A stretch of 21,446 nucleotides of DNA, from contig CAJMAW010000044.1 in assembly GCA_905211485.1 (NCBI GenBank), positions 1 to 21,446 of the forward strand. The letters run 5' to 3'. The notes beneath the pieces were generated by a model. It did not search any database and was not told the DNA's origin. It saw only the letters and a program-made list of their open reading frames with translations. The position numbers and the translations under genes were made by a program. Positions within the stretch are counted from its first letter, which is position 1; every line of letters begins with the position of its first letter. Shown here piece by piece: positions 1 to 7,885 of the stretch. This DNA is from an uncultured Lentisphaeria bacterium. GTDB taxonomy: Bacteria; Verrucomicrobiota; Lentisphaeria; Victivallales; UBA1829.

Positions 1-128
1 TCAAATAGAAACAAACGAGATTTCTGTCAAAAAAAGCATTGATAGAGGTTCCCTTATATGCAAAAAAAGAAAAATGTCAAGTGGAAAAGAGAAAAAAATG
101 GAGTCAAAGACTTCTTTTTCAGAAAAAT

Positions 129-142
129 CCATGTATACATGG
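129..142. promoter_or_regulatory. 14-bp perfect palindrome, possible operator
   Basis: CCATGTATACATGG is its own reverse complement and lies about 270 bp upstream of a DNA-binding regulator. A dimeric repressor could bind such a site, and autoregulation by the ROK protein is possible but is only inference. Confidence 0.3.
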
Positions 143-281
143 GGAAAACGGACGGGAAACGTTTTCTTTTGCGGAAAAGGGGCGGGGAAAATGCTTTCCG
201 GAAGAAAGGTTCTGCATCCGGATTTTCGGGAAGCCGGAAGGCACATCGAGAGCAGAAGGAAAAAATTTGAGCACATTTCTG

Positions 282-310
282 TTGACAAGTGGAGAATGAG
301 AGAGCATAGT
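282..310 (+). promoter_or_regulatory. candidate promoter for the ROK gene
   Basis: A perfect -35 hexamer TTGACA (282-287) is followed after 17 bp by CATAGT (305-310), a weak -10. It would give a leader of roughly 100 nt before the start at 415. The -10 is poor, so confidence is limited. Confidence 0.4.
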
Positions 311-414
311 AAGAAGAAGGAATCAGAATATCCCCGGACGTTCTGGAAAGGGGATGGAAAGAGAATTCATGACGCAGCCCTCCTGGCAAGGGAAAAAAGG
401 AACGGTTATTTTTC

Positions 415-1554
415 ATGGATAAATACAGCTCTGGAGTATTGAACTGTCTCTACCAGAATGGCCCGTTGACGCGGATGGAACTGATGCGTCTTCTGAAGAT
501 GAGACAGAATTCCATTGTGGAAGTCTGCGACACTCTGGAAGAAGAGCACCTGATTTTGAAGGAAGACGCCAGCCGCCGGAGGAATGTACGCCTTGATCTC
601 AACGCTCCGCGTTTTGCAACGCTGGGAGTGGAACATTCTCCGGATCGGCTGCAGATGGTCCTGCTGGATGCGAAGAGGAAGAAACAGGCGTCGAAGACTC
701 TCCCTCTGCTTCCGGGGCTTTCCCCGGAGGATCGACTGAAGGAGATCCTGAAGACGATGAGAAGTTTTCTGGCGGAACATCAGACTCTGCGAGTGGTGTC
801 CATCGGATTCGCGGATGCAGGGATTGTGGACATGGCCCGCGGGATCGGCCTTTTTGCGGCGCATCTGCCGGGATGGAGGAATATTCCGCTTGTACGGGTG
901 CTGGAATCGGAATTTTCGGTTCCCTGCCGACTCATTGACCGTCTGGATGCGGTCTGCCGGGAGGATCTGATGCATCTTCCTGTTTCGGAACTGGCGGGGA
1001 AGAGCCGTTTTCTCGTGATGGTGGAAAGCGGGATCGGGGTGTCGATTTTTCATAAAGGCGATTTCTGGACGCAAAACTGTCCGTTTTCCGGCCAGCTGGG
1101 GCATACGGTGGTCCGCCCCGGAGGGGAGATCTGCCACTGCGGAAATCGGGGCTGCCTGGAAACCATTGCCGGATTCCAGGCCATCATGGAAAGAGTCGGA
1201 AGACTGACGGGACGCCGTCCGGAAAATGTCGAAGAGCTTCTGCGGATGGAAGAGGAGGGGAACTGTCATGTCCGCCTTGTGCTCAGGGAGGCCGGCGAGA
1301 CTCTCGGTATCGCGCTTACAAACATGGTGCAGCTGATCGGCATCACGGAAGTGATTGTCCTGACCCGTCTGTGGCATCCCGCTTCGCCCTTCTTTGAAGC
1401 CATAGGCAGGGTGATGAGAGAAAATACGCTCTATCCTCTCTCCGAAACTCTTTCCCTGTCCGGGAAAAATCCGAACCCCGAGTCCGCCGCTGTGGGAGCC
1501 GCCCTTTTTGCACAGCATGAATGGTTCCTGGAACCTTCGGATGCCCTTCTGTGA
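415..1554 (+). CDS. ROK-family transcriptional regulator, kinase motifs degenerate
   Basis: A 379-residue protein with a winged helix-turn-helix at about residues 5-50 (the part around GPLTRMELMRLL) and a ROK domain from about residue 66. This is the layout of NagC/XylR-type sugar-responsive repressors. The ROK zinc motif is complete: GH at 219-220, then C230, C232 and C237 in the CxCGxxGCxE context. The sugar-kinase parts are worn away: no DxGxT phosphate loop near residue 71, the usual NDAN catalytic stretch reads as IDRLDAV, and the sugar-binding ExGH reads QLGH. It is therefore a regulator, not a glucokinase. The start at 415 keeps the whole HTH; the ribosome site (AAGGA) is 13 nt away and weak. 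The glycosidase cluster downstream makes a sugar-catabolic regulon likely, but the ligand is unknown. Confidence 0.85.
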   Translation: MDKYSSGVLNCLYQNGPLTRMELMRLLKMRQNSIVEVCDTLEEEHLILKEDASRRRNVRLDLNAPRFATLGVEHSPDRLQMVLLDAKRKKQASKTLPLLPGLSPEDRLKEILKTMRSFLAEHQTLRVVSIGFADAGIVDMARGIGLFAAHLPGWRNIPLVRVLESEFSVPCRLIDRLDAVCREDLMHLPVSELAGKSRFLVMVESGIGVSIFHKGDFWTQNCPFSGQLGHTVVRPGGEICHCGNRGCLETIAGFQAIMERVGRLTGRRPENVEELLRMEEEGNCHVRLVLREAGETLGIALTNMVQLIGITEVIVLTRLWHPASPFFEAIGRVMRENTLYPLSETLSLSGKNPNPESAAVGAALFAQHEWFLEPSDALL

Positions 1555-1564
1555 CACAGTGTCA
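1552..1564. repeat. 13-bp inverted repeat at the ROK stop codon
   Basis: TGACAC-A-GTGTCA is perfectly symmetric and its first three bases are the TGA stop of the ROK gene. No T-run follows, so it is either a weak transcript-end hairpin or a protein-binding site. Confidence 0.3.
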
Positions 1565-1936
1565 TGGGGACGGCTCAGCCCCGGAACAGGAAAAACTCCT
1601 CCATCCATTTTTTTCCCCCCCCCTTCACGAAGGCTCAGGTATCAGAAGCCGAAACGGAGAGGAGGTGTGAAAGGAGGGAGAAAAAACTGGAAGAATCAAG
1701 AAGAATCAAAGAGAAATAAGAATTTTTTTGAAGAAGCTGTTTTTTTCCTGATTTCCGGGAGTATACTATTATATTACGTTTCCGCTTCAAAGCGGTCAGG
1801 CAGACGGGAAAAGAAGACGGAAATCCGGAACTCGCGTCCGTCACCGGGAAACCGGAACGCTCCGGACTCTTAGTTGTCCAATCCCCCGGGAGAAAACACC
1901 CGGACTCAATTACATTCAAAACAGGGAAAACGTGTC
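1565..1936. other. gene-free spacer before the FKBP gene
   Basis: No gene is supported. The stretch has a nine-base C run (about 1615-1623), a purine-rich block (1660-1735) and an AT-rich patch at 1762-1775 with -10-like hexamers TATACT and TATATT, which may belong to the promoter of the isomerase gene. No good -35 is visible at the right distance. Confidence 0.45.
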
Positions 1937-2572
1937 ATGACAGTCAAACTGGAAAGCCCGCTCGAACGCCTGAGCTACGCTCTGGCGATGAACCTCTGCG
2001 CATACATCAAACAAATTCCTGTGCCGGTCGATGAAAAACTCATTTCCGGAGTTCTTCCAGACCTGCTTTCCGGCACTCCCCCGCAGCTCGGGCAGGAGGA
2101 ATATCAGGAGATTATGAAGGACTTCCAGGGAAAGCTTCGTGCCGCTGCGCAGGCGGAAAGTGCCCGCCGCTCAAGCGCCAACCTTGCCGCGGGAAAGGAA
2201 TTCCTGCAGAAGAACGCAAAGAAGGAAGGCGTCGTGACGACCGCCTCAGGTCTTCAGTACCAGGTGCTCAGAGAAGGGCAGGGGGATTCCCCGAAGGCCG
2301 ATGACGTGGTGAGAGTGCATTACGAGGGATCGCTTCTGGACGGAACTGTCTTCGACAGTTCCATCCGCCGCGGCGAACCCGCCGAATTCCCGCTCAACCA
2401 GGTGATCGCCGGCTGGACGGAAGCGCTTCAGCTGATGAAAAAAGGCGGGAAAGCGCGTCTTTTCATTCCCCCTGAACTCGCCTACGGCACCCGCGGCGCG
2501 GGCGGAATGATCGGACCGGATTCCACTTTGATTTTCGATGTGGAACTTCTGGATATTCTCGGGAAGGCGTGA
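1937..2572 (+). CDS. FKBP-type peptidyl-prolyl cis-trans isomerase (FklB/Mip-like)
   Basis: A 211-residue protein that should catalyse cis-trans isomerisation of Xaa-Pro bonds. Residues 3-99 match the helical FKBP N-terminal dimerisation domain (LSYALAMN start, then Glu/Gln/Ala-rich helices). Residues 105-208 are a full FKBP catalytic domain: VHYEG (Y129), VFDSS (F139, D140), QVIAGW (V156, I157, W160) and LAYG (Y183). No signal peptide is seen, so it is probably cytoplasmic, like FklB rather than periplasmic FkpA. I chose the ATG at 1937 because AGGGA lies about 10 nt upstream and the family homology begins just after it. An in-frame TTG at 1874 would add an unlike 21-residue tail. It stands alone, flanked by long spacers. 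Confidence 0.9.
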   Translation: MTVKLESPLERLSYALAMNLCAYIKQIPVPVDEKLISGVLPDLLSGTPPQLGQEEYQEIMKDFQGKLRAAAQAESARRSSANLAAGKEFLQKNAKKEGVVTTASGLQYQVLREGQGDSPKADDVVRVHYEGSLLDGTVFDSSIRRGEPAEFPLNQVIAGWTEALQLMKKGGKARLFIPPELAYGTRGAGGMIGPDSTLIFDVELLDILGKA

Positions 2573-2980
2573 AAAAAGGCTGTTCCGGAAATCTCAGAGT
2601 CTCTTCTCATCCTCTTTCTCCGACGGCGGATGAGAAGGGCGCCGCCAAACACTTTCGGCCTGAAGTCTTAGAGACGACGGGAGGAACAGGACAATCTCAA
2701 GAAAAAAGTGGAACAGGGGAAAAGAAAAAGTCCGCTCTGATTTTGTGCCGGGTTCCGCATGGGGGGTCCTCCTTTTTTTCTTTTTTTTCTTTATCGTATT
2801 TTCATGATTCATTTTTCACATTTTATACTGTTCCTTTGAATTCTTCTTTTCTTCCGGCAACATTTTTTCCCGGCAGAGTTTACACTTCTCCGCCGCCTGT
2901 GGAACGGTGAGGGGAAAAACAGAGAAAAGATTCAGAAGAACGATCAGAATCAGACAACAACAGAAGGAAGAACGAGTCTT
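2573..2980. other. gene-free spacer before the 407-residue gene
   Basis: I see no gene. After the isomerase stop comes a hairpin (2603-2637), then a T-rich block (2770-2850) in which the TATACT at 2824-2829 could be a -10; the hexamer 17 bp upstream (TTCATG) is a poor -35. The following AG-rich leader runs into the start at 2981. Confidence 0.45.
2603..2637 (+). terminator. hairpin after the FKBP gene, probable terminator
   Basis: CTTCTCATCC (2603-2612) and GGATGAGAAG (2628-2637) form a perfect 10-bp stem with a 15-nt loop, 30 nt after the stop codon. There is no U-tract, so it may only mark the transcript end after processing or with Rho. Confidence 0.45.
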
Positions 2981-4204
2981 ATGGACAAGATTTCATCAGT
3001 CATCAGGAATGTGAACTGGTTCCGGAATTCAGGCATTATGACGCCTCCTTCCGGGGAATGGGGTGTTGCCGAACGGGTTGCCGTCATGAAAGGCAATTCG
3101 GCGGCGGAGAAGATATACAAGGGATTTCCGGCGTATACGCCTTTCCGCGACTATGCGCTGCTGGAGTCGCGCCGCGCGGACTGCAATTTTGAAACGGCGC
3201 TGATGTTTCTGCTGCTTCAGGAATTCACGGGGAACCCCGCGGATGAGAAAACGGGAGAGAACATCCTGGACTTTCTGTATTACCGGAGCGGCCTGCTGAA
3301 CAGATCGTCTGAGACGCATGATTTCGGAGTATGGCAGTGGTCGCATGTGTGGAGGGAATGGTATCTGTGGCTGGACGACAACAGCTGGTGTGTGTTCATC
3401 CAGATCCTGCTCGGGATGCGTTACCCGCACTTGGACCGGAAATACGGATTGGTGGAATGGGGGGTGCGTCTGGCGCGCACTCTGCTGAAAGTCTTCCGCC
3501 GGACGTTCCGTCCGGACATGGGGCTTGGAAAAGCCTTTGATCCGGAAAAGGAATTCTGCGGAGACTTAAGTCTTCCGCATTTCGGCGCGCTTCTGATGAT
3601 GGCGTTTCTCGCCGCGGACAAGGCGGATCCGGATCCGGAATACCGGAAGGCGGCGGAGGAATACTGCCGCCACCTGGATTCGCAGCTGCCGAACTTCAAC
3701 GCCAGCGAGCTAAGTTATATTCTGATTGCGCTTCCCCTGATTGCGGAACACTGGAAGGAGGAAGATCTTTTTGCCGCACTCACGCGCCGCACCGCCGCGG
3801 AACTCCAGAAACGTTTCCGGGAGAATCCATACGGCAATCTGCCCGCCGAACACAGCGAAGCCCCCTGCGGTGGACACCTGGTGGATCTGATTTACACGAC
3901 AAACTGGGGATTTCTCGGTTTCGTCCATTTCGCTGCCTTCTCCGGGGAACAGGAGGATTTTGACGCCGCGGAAAAAATGGCTTCCATGCTGATTTCCATT
4001 CAGGATTCTTCCCCTGAACCCTGTTTCCAGGGATGTTGGAGAGGCATGTATGATCTGTCTGCAAACTCCTGGGGCGGAGGAGACTGCGCTGAAGGTGGAG
4101 CCAACAGCATCTACAGCGGATGGACCAATGCGCCCATTTCCATTGCCATGATGCTTTTGACAAGGAAAGAAGGCCTGGGAAATCTTTTTCATCCCGTTCG
4201 TTGA
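2981..4204 (+). CDS. unrecognised 407-residue protein, possibly a helical-barrel carbohydrate enzyme
   Basis: I cannot name a family with certainty. The 407-residue product is rich in Trp and other aromatics (for example DFGVWQWSHVWREWYLW at about residues 112-128), has alternating amphipathic helices, and ends with a Gly/Ser-rich conserved-looking block (GGANSIYSGWTNAPI near residues 375-389). Helix content and aromatic patches recall the (alpha/alpha)6 barrel of six-hairpin glycosidases, but I cannot see a defined catalytic pair. There is no signal peptide, so it acts in the cytoplasm. The start has AGGAAG about 10 nt upstream. It sits just before a glycosidase operon, which supports, without proving, a role in sugar metabolism. 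Confidence 0.7.
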   Translation: MDKISSVIRNVNWFRNSGIMTPPSGEWGVAERVAVMKGNSAAEKIYKGFPAYTPFRDYALLESRRADCNFETALMFLLLQEFTGNPADEKTGENILDFLYYRSGLLNRSSETHDFGVWQWSHVWREWYLWLDDNSWCVFIQILLGMRYPHLDRKYGLVEWGVRLARTLLKVFRRTFRPDMGLGKAFDPEKEFCGDLSLPHFGALLMMAFLAADKADPDPEYRKAAEEYCRHLDSQLPNFNASELSYILIALPLIAEHWKEEDLFAALTRRTAAELQKRFRENPYGNLPAEHSEAPCGGHLVDLIYTTNWGFLGFVHFAAFSGEQEDFDAAEKMASMLISIQDSSPEPCFQGCWRGMYDLSANSWGGGDCAEGGANSIYSGWTNAPISIAMMLLTRKEGLGNLFHPVR

Positions 4205-4270
4205 ATGCTTTGAATGCTTCAAAAGTTCAAATATCTGAATATTTGAATGTTTGAATATTTGAATTGCTGA
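4201..4270. repeat. TTGAAT tandem repeats with an internal hairpin
   Basis: TTGAAT recurs at 4201, 4210, 4243, 4251 and 4259, the last three exactly 8 bp apart. Inside lies a perfect hairpin, TTCAAATAT (4226-4234), loop CTGA, ATATTTGAA (4239-4247). The array begins at the stop codon of the preceding gene. It could be a slippage-made satellite that also ends transcription. Confidence 0.6.
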
Positions 4271-4404
4271 AGGAAAGCATTGCCGCATTTTTCCTCCGTT
4301 GCGGGGAAGGAGTCCAGGCATTCTTTTTTGCAGAAATCTTTCTGTGAAATGGCGGATCCTTCCCGGCGGAGGGGCAAAATCAATGGACTGAAAAAGCTGA
4401 GGAA

Positions 4405-4447
4405 AGCTGAGGAAAGAGGAAAATCCGCTTTTCCTCTCTCTTCAGCT
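4405..4447 (+). terminator. long A/G-rich hairpin followed by pyrimidines, probable terminator
   Basis: A 19-bp stem (4405-4423 with 4429-4447) has one mismatch, one G-U pair and a 5-nt loop TCCGC. A C/T-rich stretch follows at 4466-4500. It lies between the 407-residue gene and the next promoter, as expected for a transcript end. Confidence 0.5.
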
Positions 4448-4575
4448 GATCTCATTATGCCGTGTTCCTCTTTCTCCCTTTTCCTTTTTCTTTCTTTTTC
4501 AGAAAGATCTTTGCAAACCCGACGTCGAGCGCCACCATGCCGCCGCCTCTCCGCAGGGAAATACGACGGAGTGAT

Positions 4576-4604
4576 TTGAATTTTCAAAAGAATACGGATA
4601 TAAT
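4576..4604 (+). promoter_or_regulatory. sigma70-like promoter of the DUF4870-glycosidase operon
   Basis: TTGAAT (4576-4581), a 17-bp spacer and a perfect TATAAT (4599-4604) lie 61 bp before the start at 4666. This is one of the best promoters in the window and probably drives all three genes to 8783. Confidence 0.65.
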
Positions 4605-4665
4605 AATAAGTTATCTCCTTTTTTTATGGATGAGGCATATGACAGCAGAAAAAGGGTGAGGGAAG

Positions 4666-5301
4666 ATGACGGACAGGAACGACGGACTGGAAATAAAAAC
4701 TTCTGAAACTTCTGAAACTTCGCTCGCAGCGGAAACTGCAGAAAGAGAAAAAGCCCCGGACGCTTCTGACGCATCGGATGCTTCGGAAATTTCGGAAGCA
4801 GGGAAGTCCCATGATACGGAATCCGTCTCGATTCCGGACGTGCCGGGGACGACTCCTCCTCCAGGGAAGAAAAGCGCTTTTCCCGGCGGCGGAGATGCTG
4901 CTGCGGACGGCGGGGGAAAGAAGAGTTCCGGGCCTCTTCTTTCGGAGGCGGAAAAAAACATTGCCATGTGCTGTCATCTTGCGGGACTGGCGGGGCTCTT
5001 TCTGCCGTATGTGGGCAATATTCTGGGCCCGATGATCGTCTGGGCGTGGAAAAAGGATTCGAGTGCGTTTGTGGATTTGCAGGGGAAATCGGCCGTCAAT
5101 TACCAGATCTGCCTGAGCATGGCGGCGTTCTGTCTTCTGGTCGCGGGAGTGATTCTTTCCGTGATCTGTATCGGTTTTCTTATCAGCATTCTTTCCCTTC
5201 TTCTGATGTTTGCGGGCATGTTTTTCCCGATTATCGCGGCCCTCTATGCGAGAGAGGGAAAACAGTACCGTTATCCTCTCTCCTATCCGTTCATCCGCTG
5301 A
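4666..5301 (+). CDS. DUF4870 domain membrane protein with disordered N-terminal tail
   Basis: A 211-residue protein. Residues 1-90 are low complexity: TSETSETS followed by DASDASDASEISEA-type nine-base repeats, then a Pro/Gly/Lys linker. Residues 93-211 match DUF4870 (Tic20-like): SEAEKNIAMCCHLAGL at the start, the FVDLQGKSAVNYQ motif at about 125-137, two or three hydrophobic segments (about 99-127, 142-163, 163-188), and the terminal YRYPLSYPFIR. Family proteins are small inner-membrane proteins of unknown function. The start has GAGGGAAG immediately upstream. The GH78-like gene begins 22 bp after its stop, so they are probably co-transcribed. Topology would put the acidic tail in the cytoplasm if the N-terminus is inside. 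Confidence 0.88.
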   Translation: MTDRNDGLEIKTSETSETSLAAETAEREKAPDASDASDASEISEAGKSHDTESVSIPDVPGTTPPPGKKSAFPGGGDAAADGGGKKSSGPLLSEAEKNIAMCCHLAGLAGLFLPYVGNILGPMIVWAWKKDSSAFVDLQGKSAVNYQICLSMAAFCLLVAGVILSVICIGFLISILSLLLMFAGMFFPIIAALYAREGKQYRYPLSYPFIR

Positions 5302-5323
5302 AAGAAGGGCCAGGCGACAGAAA

Positions 5324-7885
5324 ATGAACCGGATCGAACGGATTCAGATACAGGCTGCGGACTCCCGGAACGGGAATCAGAAACTTCACTATGCACTGGA
5401 GAAGTCCGCCTGGATCTGGCTTCCGGGCAGGGATGCCGGAAGCGGGCCGCACGCGGCCGAATTCCGGAATGAATGGGCGGCGGAGGAGGAAGAGACGCTT
5501 TTGACAATCCATCTTTCCGCCGATACCCGGTTTGAAGCGTTTCTGGACGGCGTTCCTTTTGCCATGGGGCCGGACCGTTCCGATCTGAATCACTGGTCGT
5601 TTTCCTCCTTCCGGATCTGTGTCCCGCGCGGGAGACATGTGTTTGAAGTGCTTTGCTTCTATCTGCCCCGTCCGGCCTCTCCCTGTGCCCGGCTGAGCCG
5701 GGAACCGGGGTTCATCTTCGGCGTTTCCGGAAGGGAAGACTCTGACACTGACCGCAGGGCGGAGGGGGAAAAGGATCGGCACCCGGGGATGCCGCGTTGG
5801 CCGGGGGAATTCCTGAACACGGGTGCGGAACAATCCTCCTGGCGTGTCCGGGAGAGGCCGGGAGTCTCCTTTTTTCCTGCGGAAAACTCCTTTATTGCTG
5901 CGCCACTGCGTCTTGATGGGGCGGAATTTTACCGTGATACGCCTTACGTTCCGCCCGCGGTGGTGAGGGCGGCGCTGTGTCCCAACGAATACGGTGTCCG
6001 AAGGCCGGGATGGATTCTGCATCCGTCGCCTCTTCCGGAGCAGATGTGCTCGGAATACGGGGAGACAGGAGAACTGCGGGCGTATTTTGACGGTCCGGCG
6101 GGGGACTGTCCTGCCGTGGAGGAGAAAAATCTCCGTCCGAGTGTCGCATGGACCCGTTTCCAGAATTTCCTGGAGGGAAAGGAAACACTTGCTGTGCCGC
6201 CGCAGACGGAATTTTCCGTCCTGATCGATCTGCACGATTATCTGTGCGCCTTTCCGGAACTGGAAGCGGAGGGTGGGGGAGAGGATGCGGAAATCCGGAT
6301 CGCCTGGCAGGAGTCGCTTTATCTTCCCGGCTGCAGGGAAAAAGGAAACCGGGATGAAATCAGCGGGAAATGTTTTCCGGTTTCCGTGCAATGGGATCTT
6401 TTCCGCCGTCTTGATCCGTGCCGTTGCCGGAAGTACCGTTCTGTAAGCTGGAGGGCGGGGCGCTATCTGCTGATCTCGGTGAAGACGGGGCGCATGGCGC
6501 TTCATCTGCACCGCCTGAGACTTCTGGAGACACGCTATCCGCTGAAGATCGAATCGGAAATCCGTTTTTCGGAGGAAGGACTGAACGATCTGCAGCCCTT
6601 CATGCTCCGCGCACTTGAGTCATGCATGCATGAGACGTATATGGATTGTCCGTACTACGAACAGCTCATGTATGTGGGCGATACGCGCCTGGAAGCGCTG
6701 ACGACCTATGTCCTGACCCGGGACGCGCGTCTTCCCGAAAGGGCCGTGACACTCTTCGACTGGTCCCGTTCGGACTGGGACGGACTGGTTGCGGAGCGTT
6801 ATCCCTCATCCGAACCTCAGCTGAGCGTGACATTCAGTCTGCTGTGGCCGCTCATGCTCCGGGATCTGGCGCTGTACCGGAGGATTCCGGTGGAGAAATT
6901 CCGCCGTTTGCGCAATTCGGTGAGGACCATGCTCCTGCGGGTGTCCGAATATCTGAACGGGGAGGATTTGCTGGAGAATCTGCCGGGCTGGTCCTTTGTG
7001 GACTGGTGTCCGGAATGGAGGGCGGGTGTGCCGCATCCGCTGAACAGCGGAGGGGTTTCCTCGCTTTTCAGTCTGCATTTTGTCCTGTCCCTGAAGACGG
7101 CGCTGGAGCTGGAGGAATGGTTCCCGGAGAGTGAACAGGCTTCTGCGGAGGAACAGATCCGTCCGGAGGAGGGACGGCGCTCCTGCGGCGCTTCGTTCCG
7201 GGAATACTTCCGTTCTCTTGCGGAACGGGTTTCCTCTTCGCTGTACCGTCACTTCTGGTCGGAAGAGCGTTCCATGCTTGCGGACGATCTTTCGCGGGAG
7301 CATTTCAGCGTTCACGCCCAGTGTCTGGCGCTTCTTGCGGGGGTGCTTCCGCCGGACCGGGAATACGATTGTCTGGAGGCGATTCTGAACGTGAAGCCCG
7401 GGACGGCTGCGCTCCCGACCGTGTATTTTTCCCATTATTTCTTTGAAACACTGTACCGTTTTCACCGCGCGGAACGGATTTTAGAATTTCTGGGCGTCTG
7501 GCGTTTCATGCGGGAAAAAGGCGGAGCCGTCACCACCTGGGAGAGTCCGGAACCCAGCCGTTCGGATTGTCATGCCTGGGGGGCGCACCCGCTCTATCAT
7601 TTTTATTCCTCGGTCGCGGGCATCCGAAGCCGCGCGCCGGGATTCAGTAAGGTTCTGATCACTCCCCAGATGGGGAAGATGAAACAGATATACGGAGCAT
7701 TGACGCATCCGGACGGAGAGATCAAATTTGATTTCAGGAATGATGACGGCGCTTTTCATGCGCGGATCGTTCTTCCGGAAAACTGCGAAGGCATCTTCAG
7801 ACTGGCCTCCTACGGCCGGCTCCTCCATCCGGGGGAGAATGAACTCAACGTCAAAAAAAGGATCGACAATGACAAAAGATTGTGA
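5324..7885 (+). CDS. GH78-type alpha-L-rhamnosidase-like glycoside hydrolase
   Basis: An 853-residue protein expected to release terminal alpha-L-rhamnose by an inverting mechanism. The N-terminal third is beta-rich and holds the carbohydrate-binding-like region typical of GH78 (WIWLPG at about 28-33, then the LSADTRFEAFLDG strand pair). The (alpha/alpha)6 barrel begins near residue 410. The signature MDCPYYEQLMYVGDTR gives D441, E446 and D453, the same D-x4-E-x6-D spacing as the D567/E572/D579 set of Bacillus RhaB. E740 in TTWE, before SRSDCHAWGAHP, is the likely base. No signal peptide is seen, so the substrate must be imported. I chose ATG 5324, just after the upstream gene; an in-frame start inside that gene (5210) is less likely. 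The last 17 nt overlap the mutarotase gene. Exact sugar specificity is inferred. Confidence 0.85.
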   Translation: MNRIERIQIQAADSRNGNQKLHYALEKSAWIWLPGRDAGSGPHAAEFRNEWAAEEEETLLTIHLSADTRFEAFLDGVPFAMGPDRSDLNHWSFSSFRICVPRGRHVFEVLCFYLPRPASPCARLSREPGFIFGVSGREDSDTDRRAEGEKDRHPGMPRWPGEFLNTGAEQSSWRVRERPGVSFFPAENSFIAAPLRLDGAEFYRDTPYVPPAVVRAALCPNEYGVRRPGWILHPSPLPEQMCSEYGETGELRAYFDGPAGDCPAVEEKNLRPSVAWTRFQNFLEGKETLAVPPQTEFSVLIDLHDYLCAFPELEAEGGGEDAEIRIAWQESLYLPGCREKGNRDEISGKCFPVSVQWDLFRRLDPCRCRKYRSVSWRAGRYLLISVKTGRMALHLHRLRLLETRYPLKIESEIRFSEEGLNDLQPFMLRALESCMHETYMDCPYYEQLMYVGDTRLEALTTYVLTRDARLPERAVTLFDWSRSDWDGLVAERYPSSEPQLSVTFSLLWPLMLRDLALYRRIPVEKFRRLRNSVRTMLLRVSEYLNGEDLLENLPGWSFVDWCPEWRAGVPHPLNSGGVSSLFSLHFVLSLKTALELEEWFPESEQASAEEQIRPEEGRRSCGASFREYFRSLAERVSSSLYRHFWSEERSMLADDLSREHFSVHAQCLALLAGVLPPDREYDCLEAILNVKPGTAALPTVYFSHYFFETLYRFHRAERILEFLGVWRFMREKGGAVTTWESPEPSRSDCHAWGAHPLYHFYSSVAGIRSRAPGFSKVLITPQMGKMKQIYGALTHPDGEIKFDFRNDDGAFHARIVLPENCEGIFRLASYGRLLHPGENELNVKKRIDNDKRL

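Larger units (their letters stand above)
1..414. other. gene-free left flank, upstream region of the ROK gene
   Basis: I see no convincing gene here. The small reading frames on both strands are Lys/Phe-rich, overlap each other and lack ribosome binding sites. The stretch holds a perfect 14-bp palindrome at 129-142 and a candidate promoter at 282-310, so it is best read as the control region of the regulator that starts at 415. Confidence 0.55.
4205..4665. other. gene-free spacer rich in repeats and hairpins
   Basis: No gene is supported in 461 bp. Contents in order: the TTGAAT repeat array, a direct repeat of GAAAGCTGAG near 4392-4412, a 19-bp hairpin at 4405-4447, a long pyrimidine block, and a strong promoter at 4576-4604 for the next gene. 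Confidence 0.55.

Noticed and set aside
406..1608. 400-codon minus-strand frame opposite the ROK gene
   Set aside because: Antisense shadow; the plus strand carries the HTH and the ROK zinc motif.
1874..1936. TTG start for the FKBP gene 63 bp upstream
   Set aside because: No ribosome site, and the added residues do not fit the family, which begins at the ATG 1937.
5291..6511. 406-codon minus-strand frame opposite the GH78-like gene
   Set aside because: Arg/Pro-rich antisense translation of a gene with an intact catalytic signature.
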